From the NCBI GenBank assembly GCA_015956445.1, contig WIUZ02000014.1, positions 868,001-932,000 on the forward strand: a stretch of DNA of 64,000 bases. The letters are read 5' to 3'. Shown one piece after another: positions 9,826-19,741 of the stretch. Under the pieces are notes generated by a model. It saw only the letters and a list, made by a program, of their open reading frames with translations. It was not told the origin of the DNA and ran no database searches. A program made the position numbers and the translations under genes. Positions within the stretch are counted from its first letter, which is position 1; each line of letters opens with the position of its first letter. Source of the DNA: Thelephora terrestris. Lineage: Eukaryota; Basidiomycota; Agaricomycetes; Thelephorales; Thelephoraceae.

Positions 9826-11288
9826 ATGCCGGAGCCGGCAAACGTACCTCTGAATGGCGAAGGCCTTGAGCAAATGAGACAGACAATAATGGACCGCCTC
9901 CAATGCTCTGCCGACGAAGCCGCTGCAAGATTGGAAACAATGTGGAACAACGCTCTTCAGAATCTTTTAGAAGAGGCTCAACCCCCACCACAACCACTTC
10001 CCCCTTCCTCTCCCGTGCCTGGCCAACAACCTCCCGCGATGGAGAAGACAACCTTTCCGGACCTCGATCAAGATGCAATGATCGGCGACAAAGTTCCCAA
10101 TAGACCCCTCAGGTTCGCGATCAATAAGATCAAAGCAATGGAATACATCGACCTCTGGTACTTTACCACGGAGGGATGCAAGGAAGGAAGCCAGGCCGTC
10201 CCCACCGCGTCCGCAGCCTTTAGCATACTCAACACCGAAACGGGCGTCACCTTCCAGCCGGTCGACTCCGCCAAACCCTCCAAGAAAGCCATCATAGACG
10301 AACACTTAACCTGGGAACAGCTCATGACCGCAAGGCACACCTTCATCGCTACCGCAAATCAAGCTGGCTGGCCCCAGGGAAGCACGCAGTCGTTCGCCGA
10401 ATTCTACATCAACCTTGAAAGCCTTAAGGCGGATGGCAAGAACCCAAGAGCACTGATCCTCTACCACGCAGTAGTCCGCAGGCAGTGGCACGAAATGCTG
10501 AAAGCCGGAGACAAGCCCTTTAACCCCAGCCGCATCAACCAAAACCTACTCACCGACCTCGAGAATCAGATCAGAGACCACGATCACGAAGCGCTTCAGA
10601 GACAGGTAAGCCGCCTCTCCCAATGCCGGTCGCAGAGGAATCTTCAGCTAACGAATCAACCCTACGCGCACTCCAATCCCCCCCCCCCCCACTTCTGCAA
10701 CGCTACGCAACGCAACGCAACTACCTCGTGTCCTCCTACGTCTCCCCCACCATGCAACGCCCACCACCCCATGTCAACCTTCGTACCCTGGCTGATACCA
10801 CCCTTCCACAGGTGGAGATCATGGCTAACAGGGACACGTATGGTTCGCATGATGGTTATAGGGATAGGGGTCGAGCACCGCGACGAGACCGAGGCTCGGG
10901 TAGAACGAGATCCTCGAGATCAAGGTCCCCGAAGGACAAACGTCCAAACCGAACATTTCGGAAGCGCGGCTACGAACCGGAGACGTCAACCCTCCCCGCG
11001 TGCCCAGTATGCCTCAGCCGCAAGAAACACGACATGCCCATCAGGCAGTGTCAGGCTCCCACCCTCTGGGACGAAGCACACAAATCCCGATGCACCAGAT
11101 CGGAAGACGGCCGCCTCATTGACAAGGCTGGTCGAGCCCTCTGCATCAACTGGAATCAAACCGTTGGTTGCACCGAAAAAGCCTCTCGTCACATCCACGA
11201 GTGCTCGGGATGTGGCGAGTCGTCTCACGGTGCTCAGGAATGCCATCTTGCAGAGAAGGCAAACCCCTCTCACACCGCTCGCCGCTGA
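9826..11288 (+). CDS. Ngaro gag-like protein, split over two frames
   Basis: The ATG at 9826 starts a Gag-like region (FPDLDQDAMIGDKVPNRPLR, WYFTTEGC, HLTWEQLMTARHTF, FAEFYINLE). Around 10620-10690 the coding character moves to the -1 frame, which encodes an arginine/serine-rich stretch (RGRAPRRDRGS, SRSRSPKDKR) and cysteine/histidine clusters (CPVCLSRKKH; CSGCGESSHGAQECH) before TGA at 11286-11288. A run of 13 C residues at 10678-10690 sits in the overlap. The original frame stays open through to the RT, so a single 1131-codon ORF spans both. The shift may be programmed or a one-base change in the C run. Expected role: nucleic-acid packaging in the cytoplasm. Confidence 0.7.
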
Positions 11289-13221
11289 TCAGTGGCATAG
11301 CGCCCTCGCCTCATCACATCTCCTGTCAAAGTACCCGCTGATACCCAAGTTCATACGACACGGCGCCTTCGCAGGCATCCCACGAATATATCACTCCTTC
11401 ATCCCACTTAATAAACATTCTACGGAAGATTTATCAGACGCTTTCCATGATATAATACAATCAGAATTTAATAAAGGAAGATACTTAGGCCCCTTCTCAC
11501 AAGAAGAATTGGAACGAGAAATAGGCCCCTTCCAATCTTCTCCGCTGTCGCTCGTTCCTAAGGCTGGAAAGCCTGGTAAATATCGCCTCATCCAGAATCT
11601 ATCCTACCCCCATACAAACCTCCCCATCCCCTCAATCAACTCCCAGCTAAACTCAGATGACTTCCCATGCACTTGGGGCACCTTCCGGACCATGTGCACA
11701 CTCATCCAAGGGCTCCCGCACGGCGCGCAAGCGGCTACTCGAGACATAGCAGAAGCGTACCGGATAATTCCCTTACACGAAAGCCAATGGGCCGGGGTCG
11801 TAGTTCGGATCTCAAACGACCCATCCTTATTCGCACTCAACACGAGTAACTGCTTCGGAGGAGCTACGGCAGGCGGACTATTTGGCCTCTTCGGAGACGC
11901 GCTGGCAGATGTAATGCGAGCAAGGGGAATCGGCCCAATCCTAAAATGGGTAGACGACTTCTTATTCGTCAGAATCCCACGAGAAAAAATCCCGCAATAC
12001 AACGTCGCGAGAAGCAGTGGCCGACGCATCATTCTCGACAACGGAGGCAGGCAACAAACAGGTGGACGCCTATGGTACAAAGGGAAAGCTCGTGCAGACC
12101 TAGGAATGGAACATTTTGCCGAAGATTTATCTTGCCCAATACTAGACATTGGGGAGTACCAAGAGAATGGCCTCGTCTACCCATACAGCTTTGAAGAAAT
12201 CAACGAAATCACTGCGCCACTGGGAATACCTTGGGAAATCTCAAAAGACACACCCTTCAGCTCAGTGGTCGTCTTCGCAGGTCTAGCCTGGGACTTAGAG
12301 GAAAAGACGGTAGCGCTGCCAGACACGAAAAAAGTGAAATACTCTAAGGCCATCACGGAATGGAAAAGCCGACCAACCCACAACCTTGAAGATGCTCGCA
12401 AATTGTACGGAAAGCTGCTCTACGCCTGCCATGTGGTGCCTCAAGGTAGAGCTTACCTAACCACCCTCGAAAAAATGATGGCGACGTGTCACGAGCGTCC
12501 GTTCACTCCTCGACACCCTCCCAAGCACCTTAACGACGACCTAACCTGGTGGCAAGAACGTCTCTCACAACCTTCCCTCTCCCGAGAAATCCCAGGCAAC
12601 CGGCAGTTCCATGACGTCGGGGGGTGTTCCGATGCTAGCTCGTCGACTGGGATCGGCATCACTCTCGGCAACAAATGGCGCGCCTGGAGACTCTTACCCG
12701 GGTGGAAAACAGCAGGGCGGGACATCGGCTGGACAGAAGCAGTGGGCATGGAGCTACTCGTCCGAACTATTCTCAAGTATCAGCCGTGCCCCGGAATCAA
12801 AATCTTCGGTGACAACACGGGAATTGTCGAAGGATGGTGGGCCGGCAGAAGCAGAAATGCTGAAACGAACCGAATCTTCCGCAGGATTCACAAGCTACTG
12901 GAGGAGCACAACTCAATCCTCACGACCAGATACATACACACCTCCAACAACCCTGCAGATGGACCCTCCAGGGGAGCGTACCCCCCAAGACACCTCCTCC
13001 TACCACCAATCGAGATCCCAGAAGAAATCAGGAACTTCGTCATCGACTTCGACTCTCCCCTCCAACCCTGCGAGCGCCATCCTCCTGACGGCCTTCCTCA
13101 ACAACCAAAAGAGCACCTGTCCTACACAGAGCGCTGGCGTCGGCAACAAGCGAACGCTTGCGCCGACGACCAAGCCGGCGAGACAAACGAAACGCCCACG
13201 TCTGCTCGAGGCCCTCTTTAA
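11257..13221 (+). CDS. Ngaro reverse transcriptase-RNase H
   Basis: The domain begins near PLAADQWHSALASS and continues with GPFQSSPLSLVPKAGKPGKY (template-grip region), DIAEAYRIIPLH, and the active site WVDD in ILKWVDDFLF, the DIRS/Ngaro-type variant of YxDD. RNase H follows with its acidic residues in place: GGCSDASSS, TEAVGMELL, IFGDNTGIVEGWW and NPADGPSRG. There is no ATG; it lies in the frame of the gag N-terminus and overlaps the gag stop by a few bases. It is expected to copy element RNA into the circular DNA used for insertion. Frame and catalytic residues are intact. Confidence 0.88.
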   Translation, partial: RQTPLTPLAADQWHSALASSHLLSKYPLIPKFIRHGAFAGIPRIYHSFIPLNKHSTEDLSDAFHDIIQSEFNKGRYLGPFSQEELEREIGPFQSSPLSLVPKAGKPGKYRLIQNLSYPHTNLPIPSINSQLNSDDFPCTWGTFRTMCTLIQGLPHGAQAATRDIAEAYRIIPLHESQWAGVVVRISNDPSLFALNTSNCFGGATAGGLFGLFGDALADVMRARGIGPILKWVDDFLFVRIPREKIPQYNVARSSGRRIILDNGGRQQTGGRLWYKGKARADLGMEHFAEDLSCPILDIGEYQENGLVYPYSFEEINEITAPLGIPWEISKDTPFSSVVVFAGLAWDLEEKTVALPDTKKVKYSKAITEWKSRPTHNLEDARKLYGKLLYACHVVPQGRAYLTTLEKMMATCHERPFTPRHPPKHLNDDLTWWQERLSQPSLSREIPGNRQFHDVGGCSDASSSTGIGITLGNKWRAWRLLPGWKTAGRDIGWTEAVGMELLVRTILKYQPCPGIKIFGDNTGIVEGWWAGRSRNAETNRIFRRIHKLLEEHNSILTTRYIHTSNNPADGPSRGAYPPRHLLLPPIEIPEEIRNFVIDFDSPLQPCERHPPDGLPQQPKEHLSYTERWRRQQANACADDQAGETNETPTSARGPL

Positions 13222-13387
13222 GTCCTCTGCCGCCCGCTCATCCGAACTCCTTGCAAACGTCGTAAATGATCTCTCACTCCCCTCCTTAAAACCCTCCCCA
13301 CTACGCCCCGCCTGCAGGTCGGTAGACCGACTTCGTCTCTGGAAGCCACCAAACCCACGCCACGCCCTAGACGAAAAAGGCTCCCCG

Positions 13388-14407
13388 ATGAACATAGACG
13401 AAGAAGACCTGGCCAGGATCAAAGACGTCCTCGACGAAGCCTACGCCCCGAGCACGAGAGGCGTTTACGGCGCAGGCCTGTACGCATTTCACTATTTTTG
13501 CGAACTCAAGGAAATAGAGGAAGGCCACAGGGCCCCAGCTCACTCAACGGTCCTCGCCTCCTTCATATCTCTGCTAATTGGAACATACGGAGGCAGTGCA
13601 ATTAGAAACTACGTCTATGGCGTACGCGCTTGGCACATCATCCACGGAATCGAATGGAAAGTGAATGAGATCGAAATAAGAGCGCTTCTCGAAGCGGGCA
13701 ACAAGCGGGCACCCAGAGAGTCGAAGAAAAAGAAGAAGGAAGCCTGGACCATGGATTATGTCACAAAGATCTGTGAGGCCCTTGACCCCAACGACTCGAA
13801 GGACGCTGCGGTTCTCGCCTGCCTCACCACCGCCTTCTGGGGCACAGCCAGACTGGGAGAAGTCACGGTCCGCAAACTCGACGGCTTCGACCCCTCTATT
13901 CATGTCAAACCCTCTGACATCAAGTTCGACATCCCGGATAGAAACCAGCTGAAGCAAACAACCATCTTCATCCCCTGGACTAAGGTCGCAAAGGAGAAAG
14001 GAGAAGAGATCTTCTGGGCCAGGCAGGATGGAATCACGGATCCGCTGACCGCCTTGAAGAACCACATCAGAGTCAACGCCCCCCCTCCCGACAGCCATCT
14101 CTTCTCCCACAAACAAGGCGACAAACTGCGCCCAATGACACGTTCCATCTTCCTTACCAGAATCAACCAAATTGTCACAAGCAAGGACCTACCTAAGCTC
14201 TCTGGCCACGGCATCCGAATCGGCTCAACCCTGGAATATCTACTGCGAGGAGTGCCTTTTGATGTCGTCAAAGCCAAAGGCAGATGGCAAAGTGAAGCGT
14301 TCAGGGGCTACCTACGAAAACACGCTCAAATAATGGCCCCATACATCCAAGCCAACCCAAATGCCTACGACTCCTTTGTGCGATACGCCATGCCGCCCAT
14401 TCGTTGA
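13388..14407 (+). CDS. Ngaro tyrosine recombinase
   Basis: The ATG at 13388 gives about 340 residues covering a full phage-integrase-like fold: an N-terminal SAM-like region (YAPSTRGVYGAGLYAFHYF) and a catalytic half with the first arginine in GTARLGEV, the HxxR box in GHGIRIGST, GRWQSEAF, and the nucleophile tyrosine in FRGYLRKH. All key positions are present. Open protein-like sequence in the same frame starts further upstream (about 13060, ILLTAFLNNQ), so translation may begin within the 3' end of the RT-RNase H ORF. It should insert the circular cDNA by site-specific-type recombination, which explains the absence of a target duplication. Confidence 0.88.
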   Translation: MNIDEEDLARIKDVLDEAYAPSTRGVYGAGLYAFHYFCELKEIEEGHRAPAHSTVLASFISLLIGTYGGSAIRNYVYGVRAWHIIHGIEWKVNEIEIRALLEAGNKRAPRESKKKKKEAWTMDYVTKICEALDPNDSKDAAVLACLTTAFWGTARLGEVTVRKLDGFDPSIHVKPSDIKFDIPDRNQLKQTTIFIPWTKVAKEKGEEIFWARQDGITDPLTALKNHIRVNAPPPDSHLFSHKQGDKLRPMTRSIFLTRINQIVTSKDLPKLSGHGIRIGSTLEYLLRGVPFDVVKAKGRWQSEAFRGYLRKHAQIMAPYIQANPNAYDSFVRYAMPPIR

Positions 14408-14492
14408 GTAAGTGACGAAGCCCTCTCGACTGGAACTCGGGCGTCGAGCCACAGCTGACTCACGCGTCGACAGACCTCCTAACCTTTGGGTG

Positions 14493-14649
14493 ACGCAGCT
14501 GATCTCGAAGACCCGGTTCCCTCGGCCTGGAAGCCCGAGGGCTTTCGCCCAGTTTACTCACTCTACTCCTCATTCTACCATGTCATCGTTACAAATATAT
14601 ATTGATGTTCGGCTCTCTAATCATTGGGTCACGAGAGCGACCGCAAAGA
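14493..14649 (+). repeat. Ngaro split direct repeat B1
   Basis: 157 bp starting ACGCAGCTGATCTCG and ending GAGCGACCGCAAAGA, immediately joined to A2. It recurs as B2. Confidence 0.93.
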
Positions 14650-14799
14650 TTGGCAGTCTCGGCGGAGGGAGGCACGATCGAAGCAAGAGAGTAATGTCTT
14701 TGCGCCGCGGAATGTGATCCGGCACGTGTCTCTCTTCCGAGAACACCACCATCTCATTGCTCTCCGTTCCTCTCCTTCGCCATCCTCAGTTTTCTTTTC
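14649..14799 (+). repeat. Ngaro split direct repeat A2
   Basis: Second copy of the 151-bp A repeat, directly after B1. The B1/A2 junction reads CGCAAAG-A-TTGGCAG; the single A is shared with both outer junctions and marks the likely recombination point. Confidence 0.93.
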
Positions 14800-14820
14800 C
14801 CCACCCACCACACCTCACCA

Positions 14821-14852
14821 GTGAAGGAGTTTGCGTCCGTAAACTCCTTCAC
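14821..14852. terminator. Perfect 12-bp stem hairpin between A2 and B2
   Basis: GTGAAGGAGTTT (14821-14832) pairs fully with AAACTCCTTCAC (14841-14852) over an 8-nt loop. It lies in the unique stretch between A2 and B2. A role in transcript 3' end formation, packaging or recombination is conjecture. Confidence 0.6.
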
Positions 14853-14856
14853 ACTC

Positions 14857-14903
14857 GCTGGCTCAAAACCAACTAGACCGAAGGATGGGCCCTTCGAGCC
14901 AGC
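14857..14903. other. Second hairpin between A2 and B2
   Basis: GCTGGCTC pairs with GAGCCAGC, and inside it CGAAGG pairs with CCTTCG, giving a two-tier stem directly after the first hairpin. Two adjacent stems in about 85 bp are unlikely to be chance. Confidence 0.55.
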
Positions 14904-14923
14904 TTCGTGGGTCCCACCCGCCC

Positions 14924-15080
14924 ACGCAGCTGATCTCGAAGACCCGGTTCCCTCGGCCTGGAAGCCCGAGGGCTTTCGCCCAGTTTACTCACTCTACTCC
15001 TCATTCTACCATGTCATCGTTACAAATATATATTGATGTTCGGCTCTCTAATCATTGGGTCACGAGAGCGACCGCAAAGA
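14924..15080 (+). repeat. Ngaro split direct repeat B2 (element 3' end)
   Basis: Identical by eye to B1. The host kinase sequence CGTCACTCTTCTTCG resumes at 15081. Confidence 0.93.
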
Positions 15081-16110
15081 CGTCACTCTTCTTCGTCGGG
15101 TTGCTGTTTTCCAGATCGGAGCGGGAGGGGTTGAGCAGTTCTGGTGCCATGTATCGAACGCTTCCTGTGGAGGGAGGCGTGGCGCTACGGGGGTCGATAG
15201 TAGTCAGTGAGGCGAGCATGGAAGTTACTATCGATGACGATGTTCGTCTGTGTGGAACCACGATTAGCGGGAGCCGACGGAAGCTGCTTGTGGCACTCAC
15301 GGGCTTGAGGGCGCTGTGGACAATGTTCGCCGAATGTAGATACTGTAATCCGTTTGCTGCTTCTGCGAGCTTGAGATATATTTCAGGTTTTCAAGGATCG
15401 AGGGAGAAACAAAAATTGGCGCACAAGACGAAGACGATTAACCTTGGGATGGGCCCATGTAAATTCGAGGATGTTCCCGTCACTCATCCATTCAGAGATG
15501 ATACATAGGGGGGAAAGCTCGGGGGAGATACCCAAAACGGGGAGGACATTGGGGTGAGATAGTCGTCGCCAAATCACGATTTCTTTGAATAAGCGCTTCC
15601 ACGAAGTTCAAGTTAACCGTCAAAGACGTGGCACGGAACACGTGAAATCATCACGAACCTTTTTGATTTTCGTCAACTTGTCGGCAGTGTACACGCGGAA
15701 CGCCTTTATGCACACAGTGTTCCCATTATGGTAACCTTTCCATACGTCAGAAAATCCACCAGAAGCAAACGCTAGGTCTCCCTCCTTCAAGATATTGTCT
15801 GAGAGGATACAAGAGCGTGGGAGAATCGTCTGGACGCCGCAGATTTTCCGGAGGATGCGGACGCTCCTTCTCCGAACATCAAGAGACATATTCGGTGCCT
15901 CGAAAGCCTGTGCGGAGATAACCAGATAAGATAACCCGATTCTCGTCCGTCTGCTTACCTGATCGAGGATGTCCACGAGGGTCAACGCGTCCTCGCCCTG
16001 CAACGACAATGTGGTGTTTACGCTGTCTTGAGACACCAGCATCTTTGTGAGAGCGTTTGAAAAATCCACTGATCTTATGTTAAGCGACGTGAGTTGGGTG
16101 GGGAAGGTAT
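15080..16110 (-). pseudogene. 5' half of the kinase copy split by Ngaro
   Basis: It aligns with the 5' half of the kinase at 3154-5788. The N-terminal helical region (TKMLVSQDSV, LTLVDILDQ | intron | AFEAPNMSLDVRRR), the loop FASGGFSDVWKGYHNG, the lysine VCIKAFR, the hinge SEWMSDGNI and TNIVIDSN | are all present. At about 15200 the activation segment is damaged: after LTDY a deletion removes the DYG region and shifts the frame. The copy was therefore not able to encode an active kinase, independent of the Ngaro insertion. Homology to the paralog ends near 16110. Confidence 0.8.
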
Positions 16111-16142
16111 TCTTGGAGACTACGATATATTGGACTCAGAAA

Positions 16143-16279
16143 ACCCATCGACCCGATATTAATATATTACCTTTTGCCCATGCACGCCGAACACGAACGG
16201 TGTGTTTGGGACAGTATACCCATCGACCCGATATTAATATATCACCTTTTGCCCATGGACGCCGGACACGAACGGTGTG
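16143..16279. repeat. Two copies of a ~62-bp motif at 75-bp spacing
   Basis: ACCCATCGACCCGATATTAA at 16143 recurs at 16218, and each copy runs on to GAACGGTGTG. They differ at a few positions. Each contains the AT-palindromic core ATATTAATATAT. Function unknown. Confidence 0.85.
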
Positions 16280-17120
16280 CTGTAGCATTATCTGCCATTA
16301 AATTTGAAATTTGACTATTCGCACCCTCCGACGAAGACCCAGCGTGATAATCTGCTCATACTAGGCGCGGAGGTCTCCTGTGGTATCAAATAGACTCAAC
16401 GTTCCGTTCAGGACAAGGTAAATTGCGGCTGTATTTATGCGGTATTTGTAGGTTTTGTAGAGGTATGTGTGGGGTACGGGCGGAAGTGCACCAGACCAAA
16501 TGGAACCACTGCGCATCGGGGGGGACGGAGCTCGTGGACAAGAAGTCCCCCTCAGACCCCCACAACGTAGATGAGGGTTTGAAAAGATATCAGTGTCACA
16601 AGGGCCGGGTCCCCGAATGAATGAATCTGCGGCCTGCTGGATGCCAATGTGCGAAACGGCCTGCGCTGCGATGCCGGGGTGCCACAATACTGCGCCTACG
16701 GTACCATCGAAAGTCAAATAGACCTGGGCCCTATATTACATCACAGGGATCGGTCCCTCGAGGTGTAATCTCGTCGTCTGTTGAGGAGCGATTCTGCCCT
16801 GAGGCTGATTACTATAATAAAGCAACGCCGTCCGTCCTCGTCGGAATGCAAAAATGGACAAAGGATGTCAACGTTGCAACATCACTTGTGATGTAGTCCC
16901 CGGGCCCCAAACTTCAGGAAATGTGGGGGGAGCGATGACGTACAAGCATGCCTTTTGATCACCGGGTGTCTGGAGAGAGGACGTGCACAGCTCTAGCCTA
17001 TGAGCGCTATGAGCGCTTGAGCACTTACCAAGCATGCAAATCGGGACTTTGCCTGGTGGAAGTTTACCGGTTACCTCGAGGTTTGGCAGCCTGCGAAATT
17101 AACACACTCATAAGTCAAAA
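16280..17120. other. Intergenic, no gene recognised
   Basis: Frames in this stretch are short and lack motifs. A G-run (GGGGGGG near 16520) and mixed composition are the only features noted. Confidence 0.5.
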
Positions 17121-17124
17121 GGTT

Positions 17125-17400
17125 ATACAGAAAGAGCAAAGCGAACATGATGACTTCAAACCTGTCATAGAAATAAACAACATGGCGCAGCCCAGACCCA
17201 CCGCAACTCCGAAAGAATAACTTGTGGGTATCTACGATGTGGTCCAACATTCTGACAAAACGTCTCCGGACGCGAAAACAGCTCTGTCAGGGTTTGGTCC
17301 TACTATTGTCATCGGAATGTGACGCAGGGTTGTCGCTCGCTCGAGGAGTGTGAAGCGTTCTTCCATCCAGTACAAAGTCGTAAGACGAGTCCACGGGATC
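17125..17400 (-). pseudogene. Kinase C-terminal tail relic
   Basis: The segment matches 20770-21010, the tail and 3' flank of the intact-looking kinase. Shared blocks are AATACAGAAAGAGCAA (one change), GTATCTACGATGTGGTCCA and CATCGGAATGTGACGCAG. Only the last exon is represented; no kinase domain is present. It abuts the second BPL1 fragment, marking a rearrangement junction at about 17450-17560. Confidence 0.6.
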
Positions 17401-17559
17401 AGATCGATCAACAACTTGCGTTTTCAATGCGCGGCTCAGGGCCGCACCAATATTCAGAGCGCTCCCCCCCTCGCATCCTCCTCCGAATTTGCTCTGAATT
17501 TGAGGCTGGATTCCAGCCTAGCACCGATCGGCCAAGTATCCGGGTCATCATCGATATCC

Positions 17560-18593
17560 CTGCTTTGCTTCCCCTTCGCTAGTTCATCCAGGTATATTGC
17601 GACGTCGAACGTGGGGGTCTTCTCTCTTGGCGGAAAAGTATTGTTGGTCAGGGCGATGATGCGTTTCGGCTGCAACGTCGTCGCATCGGTTCCGGAAGAT
17701 CCGTCGAGGCGTTTGAGGAAGGGTGAACAACGAAAGTGTCGTTTTGATCCTTCAGTTCCTTCGTCGCCTCTTGTGTGAAGTCTACGGAGAGCCTAGAGAG
17801 GATGGAATCGACGACCGGGGCTGCCCCAACGAAATACATAGGAGTCGGAACCCTGGCAGATACGGCTTCCGCGGCGGGAAGCTCCAACCCACACTCCCAC
17901 AGACTCTCTCTCAGGAGCCCCAACCTTCGCCCTTCCTCATCTGGATCTTGCGAAGGGACTGTCACCAACGGCTGATCCAACCTTGGGGCCCACAAGATAG
18001 CTCGTCCTGATCTGGGAGGACCAAATGAAAGGCCGATCCCCGCAAGCTCTCCATCCTTAAACCTTCCCAACACCCGGACATTAGGTCGATCCGCGAGATT
18101 TGTGAACAGTGGACGCGGGATCCGGGATTGGATCGAAGTCAGGATATCACCAGCGGAACTCTCTACTGTCGCAGTTTCCACGCCCCCACCCCCGGACAGA
18201 CCTGGCGTAGGCGCGAATTCTACAACCACGGAATCAGGGAGGTCCAAGCTCGGCGCTCGATCCTAGTTCATAGGAAGCTGGAAGCGTCAAAACGTCCTTT
18301 GTTCGACCTTTTGCGCCAACAGAAAAAGCCAGAAGCAAGCCCCCATCGTTTACATATTTCGACACCCGAGTCGTCAACTCTGATCCGCTGGTTGTGGATG
18401 AGAAAGACGGGATGACGAGCAGGGCACAGGTAGGCGCCCAAGGGTGGTTGATCAGCGCGTGTTGGGTGATGCTCTGCACGGTGTAGTTCGGTGAGAGGAG
18501 ACTCCGCAGGGTATTTGTAAGGAGTGGGAGCGAAGATTGGACAACTTCGGGCCCGGAGTAAATGAGGATGCTCATTTTTGTTGTCGTGGTCAT
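17560..18593 (-). pseudogene. Truncated biotin-protein ligase (BPL1) N-terminal half, copy 2
   Basis: A near-identical paralog of 1405-2440. It starts at ATG 18593 (ILIYSGPEV, HALINHPWAP, VNDGGLLLAFSVG), hits TGA at about 18234, and continues one frame over (LPDSVVVEF, VRVLGRFKDGE, TPMYFVGAAP, FPPREKTPTFDV) to about 17560. The frame break falls at the same place as in copy 1 (GAGCTTGGACCTCCCTGATT). The ligase catalytic domain is missing here too. Below 17560 the sequence differs from copy 1, so the duplication ends there. Confidence 0.65.
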
Positions 18594-18599
18594 GGTGCG

Positions 18600-19741
18600 G
18601 TGGCACCTTGCCGATCCTCGCGATCATTTACATCAACCTTGATTTTGACCACCACGCAAGCATCGAAGGACGTACAGCCTGAGTCCTTTCCTAACTCCTC
18701 GATGTCATTGAAAGAATCTAAGTGACAGGCTCGGCACAGATTGACGATGCGGCCCCGTGGACCCCGATGATATGTACTAAGGAGGGGAGCAACACCAAGC
18801 ACGCGACATGGTCAATGCTACTGCGGTCTGTCAACTCTGTAGATTGGAATCGTTCTCTTTCTCCGACTGTGGCGTAAGTTGACCCCGTGAACCCCACACC
18901 TCCCGAATGGTCGGCTTGACCGTGAACCTCAACCATCCGTCCCCGTCGAGCCTCAACCAGATCGTACAGGATCTGTGCCATCCAATCCCCACGCCAATCA
19001 CCTTCCGTGCCTCTCCTATCCAATCCTTCCCACCTACGCTGGAATCTCCCTCCAGTCGCAACGATTCTTTTTGACACCCCAAGAAGTTGGAAATGAAGGG
19101 AATCTCAGCTTTCCCTCAACCAAAAACTTTCCCCTATGCCACCAAACTTACACTGCACACAAGGGGATGCGAGGTGATACAAGTGAGCCGCTTCTTGCAG
19201 AAATTGGAACAGCTTCCATTGTTGTAGAGGGTCTATCTCGTGTTCTGTTCGGACATGTACACCGGGTCTGTCCCTCACATCGCCACACTCCTCCCACGTG
19301 TACATACGATGAGCTTGTCCAAGCCCGGAAATAATAGTGATCATTGAATCGTTGTGCGCCTTTCGCAACTCCTTGCATTCCCCCGACTCCCAGAAGTCAC
19401 ATCATTTTCTGTGGAAGCATTTCCGGAGTTGGTGTCGTTTCGCCCCATATTTCCTCCTATAGCGTTAAATTAAAATGTGCTCAAGTTTGGAGGGACATGG
19501 GCGTTAATATTGCTTGAGAGCTTTGGTGCGGAGATCAGTCAACTTGTCCAGGGGTCGAACTCTGATCTATGTGGGACACACGACCCCTCTCTACGGACTT
19601 GACTCACTTGCTCGAGCCCCTCAAAAGGATCTCCCTCTTCGTGCTTTCCTATCGCTCCCCAACTCTTCCATCCCCATCGACGAGTTACTCACTTGCGATT
19701 TCTGACTACTACTACCTCTCGTGAACTGTTTCTTCCCCATC
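18600..19741. other. Upstream/intergenic region
   Basis: It contains the duplicated flank of BPL1 copy 2 up to about 18730 and then unique sequence leading to the gene at 19742. CT-rich tracts before 19742 (19690-19740) look like a fungal promoter. No other gene was recognised. Confidence 0.5.

Larger units (their letters stand above)
9504..15080 (+). mobile_element. Ngaro-type tyrosine-recombinase retrotransposon, 5.58 kb
   Basis: The order of parts is A1 (9504-9654), gag, RT-RNase H, tyrosine recombinase, B1 (14493-14649), A2 (14649-14799), a short hairpin region, B2 (14924-15080). This is the split-direct-repeat arrangement A1...B1A2B2 that defines Ngaro elements, and is unlike LTR elements. 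A1 and A2 differ at one position seen; B1 and B2 look identical, so the copy is young. There is no integrase and no aspartic protease. The element interrupts a kinase copy without target duplication: removing it rebuilds GCGTAA-A-CGTCAC, aligning base for base with GCGTATATGTCAC in the paralog near 4058-4070. Confidence 0.92.

Noticed and set aside
9826-13221. A single 1131-codon protein as annotated by the longest ORF
   Set aside because: Codons about 265-485 of this frame lack Gag features, while the overlapping frame at 10623-11288 carries the zinc clusters. The long frame is at best a fusion by-product.
12611-13380. N-terminal 250 codons of the 598-codon frame as part of the recombinase
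   Set aside because: The first part is the shadow of the RNase H coding region. Recombinase-like sequence starts near 13060-13388.
9504-15080. LTR retrotransposon
   Set aside because: Terminal repeats are split and interleaved (A1...B1A2B2), there is a tyrosine recombinase in place of an integrase, and no target duplication.
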